Below, one piece after another: positions 5,502 through 5,707 of a DNA stretch of 5,707 bases. The notes beneath the pieces were generated by a model that had not been told where the DNA came from, ran no database searches, and was given only the letters and a program-made list of their open reading frames with translations. The translations under genes and the position numbers were made by a program. Within the stretch, counting starts at the first letter, position 1. Each line of letters starts with the position of its first letter. The DNA is from Paracoccaceae bacterium (GTDB lineage: Bacteria; Pseudomonadota; Alphaproteobacteria; Rhodobacterales; Rhodobacteraceae), in assembly GCA_027069385.1 (NCBI GenBank), contig JALXER010000200.1, positions 1-5,707 on the forward strand. Reading direction: 5' to 3'.

Positions 5502-5707
5502 GTGAAATCGCCGCGCTTGGCCTTGCCGCGTGCCGCGCCCGCTTTGCCGATCTTGGCCCATTTCTTGCGGTTTTCCCGCGAGTCGGCGGGGGTCTGGGTG
5601 GCGTGGGCCTCTTCTGCCAGCAGTTTTTTCCAGCGCTTCAGGCGAGCCGGTTCGATGGCGTCGCGCACCGCGCAACCCGGTTCGGTTTCATGGGCGCAAT
5701 CGTTAAA
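5498..5707 (-). CDS. rsgA: Ribosome small-subunit GTPase RsgA, C-terminal end
   Basis: The last 69 codons of a leftward gene enter from the right edge; the start and GTPase domain lie outside. The visible part begins F-N-D-C-A-H-E-T-E-P-G-C-A-V and holds the final C-x-H-x5-C ligands of the RsgA (YjeQ/YloQ) zinc knuckle, followed by the helix D-A-I-E-P-A-R-L-K-R-W-K-K-L-L-A-E-E typical of its C-terminus. RsgA is a circularly permuted GTPase that binds the maturing 30S subunit in the cytoplasm and helps finish its assembly. After the helix comes a Lys/Arg-rich tail (about residues 45-69 of the visible part), likely disordered and rRNA-contacting, as in other family members. The frame is intact to the TGA at 5498-5500. 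The gene converges with the transporter gene. Confidence 0.85.
   Translation of the reverse strand, partial: FNDCAHETEPGCAVRDAIEPARLKRWKKLLAEEAHATQTPADSRENRKKWAKIGKAGAARGKAKRGDFT

Noticed and set aside
5343..5675. 110-codon minus-strand frame over the rsgA 3' end
   Set aside because: Its first half is a different frame of rsgA, whose own frame carries the zinc-knuckle residues. Only the last 52 codons, after the rsgA stop, can be considered.

Overview
The window looks like chromosomal DNA of a GC-rich alphaproteobacterium, most likely a Rhodobacterales/Roseobacter-type organism. That assignment rests on base composition and on remembered family resemblance: a Cys-capped secreted ankyrin protein, an acyltransferase with an N-H-P-Y-G-I-L-D motif, and a sulfatase of the phosphonate-monoester-hydrolase type. 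No search was run. I see no rRNA, tRNA, CRISPR array or insertion sequence.

Layout. Positions 1-139 hold no convincing gene, but carry four compact palindromes packed into 90 bases, each with a two-base centre. A leftward (minus-strand) pair follows: a secreted ankyrin-repeat protein (1051-2703) and, 50 bases downstream of it, a PlsC-like acyltransferase (140-1000). A 61-base divergent gap separates this pair from a rightward pair: a cytoplasmic sulfatase/phosphonate monoester hydrolase-like enzyme (2765-4387) and a BASS-type membrane transporter (4389-5309), separated by one base. The rightward pair converges on the 3' end of rsgA (ribosome-assembly GTPase, cut by the right edge). A possible 52-codon ORF overlaps the rsgA stop by four bases. 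A perfect 9+2+9 palindrome lies between the convergent units.

How the genes may work together. The hydrolase has no signal peptide and is almost fused in transcription to a ten-helix carrier of the organic-anion transporter superfamily. The simplest reading is a small catabolic unit in which the carrier imports a sulfate, phosphate or phosphonate ester (or exports a product) and the hydrolase cleaves it in the cytoplasm. The substrate cannot be read from sequence. The ankyrin/acyltransferase pair points to the cell envelope: one protein in the periplasm, one acting on membrane lipids. Their link is by position only.

The least ordinary points are the duplicated two-cysteine cap inside the ankyrin protein, the four-palindrome cluster at the left edge, and the C-G-A-S-R maturation site of the hydrolase. 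None amounts to a clearly new system.
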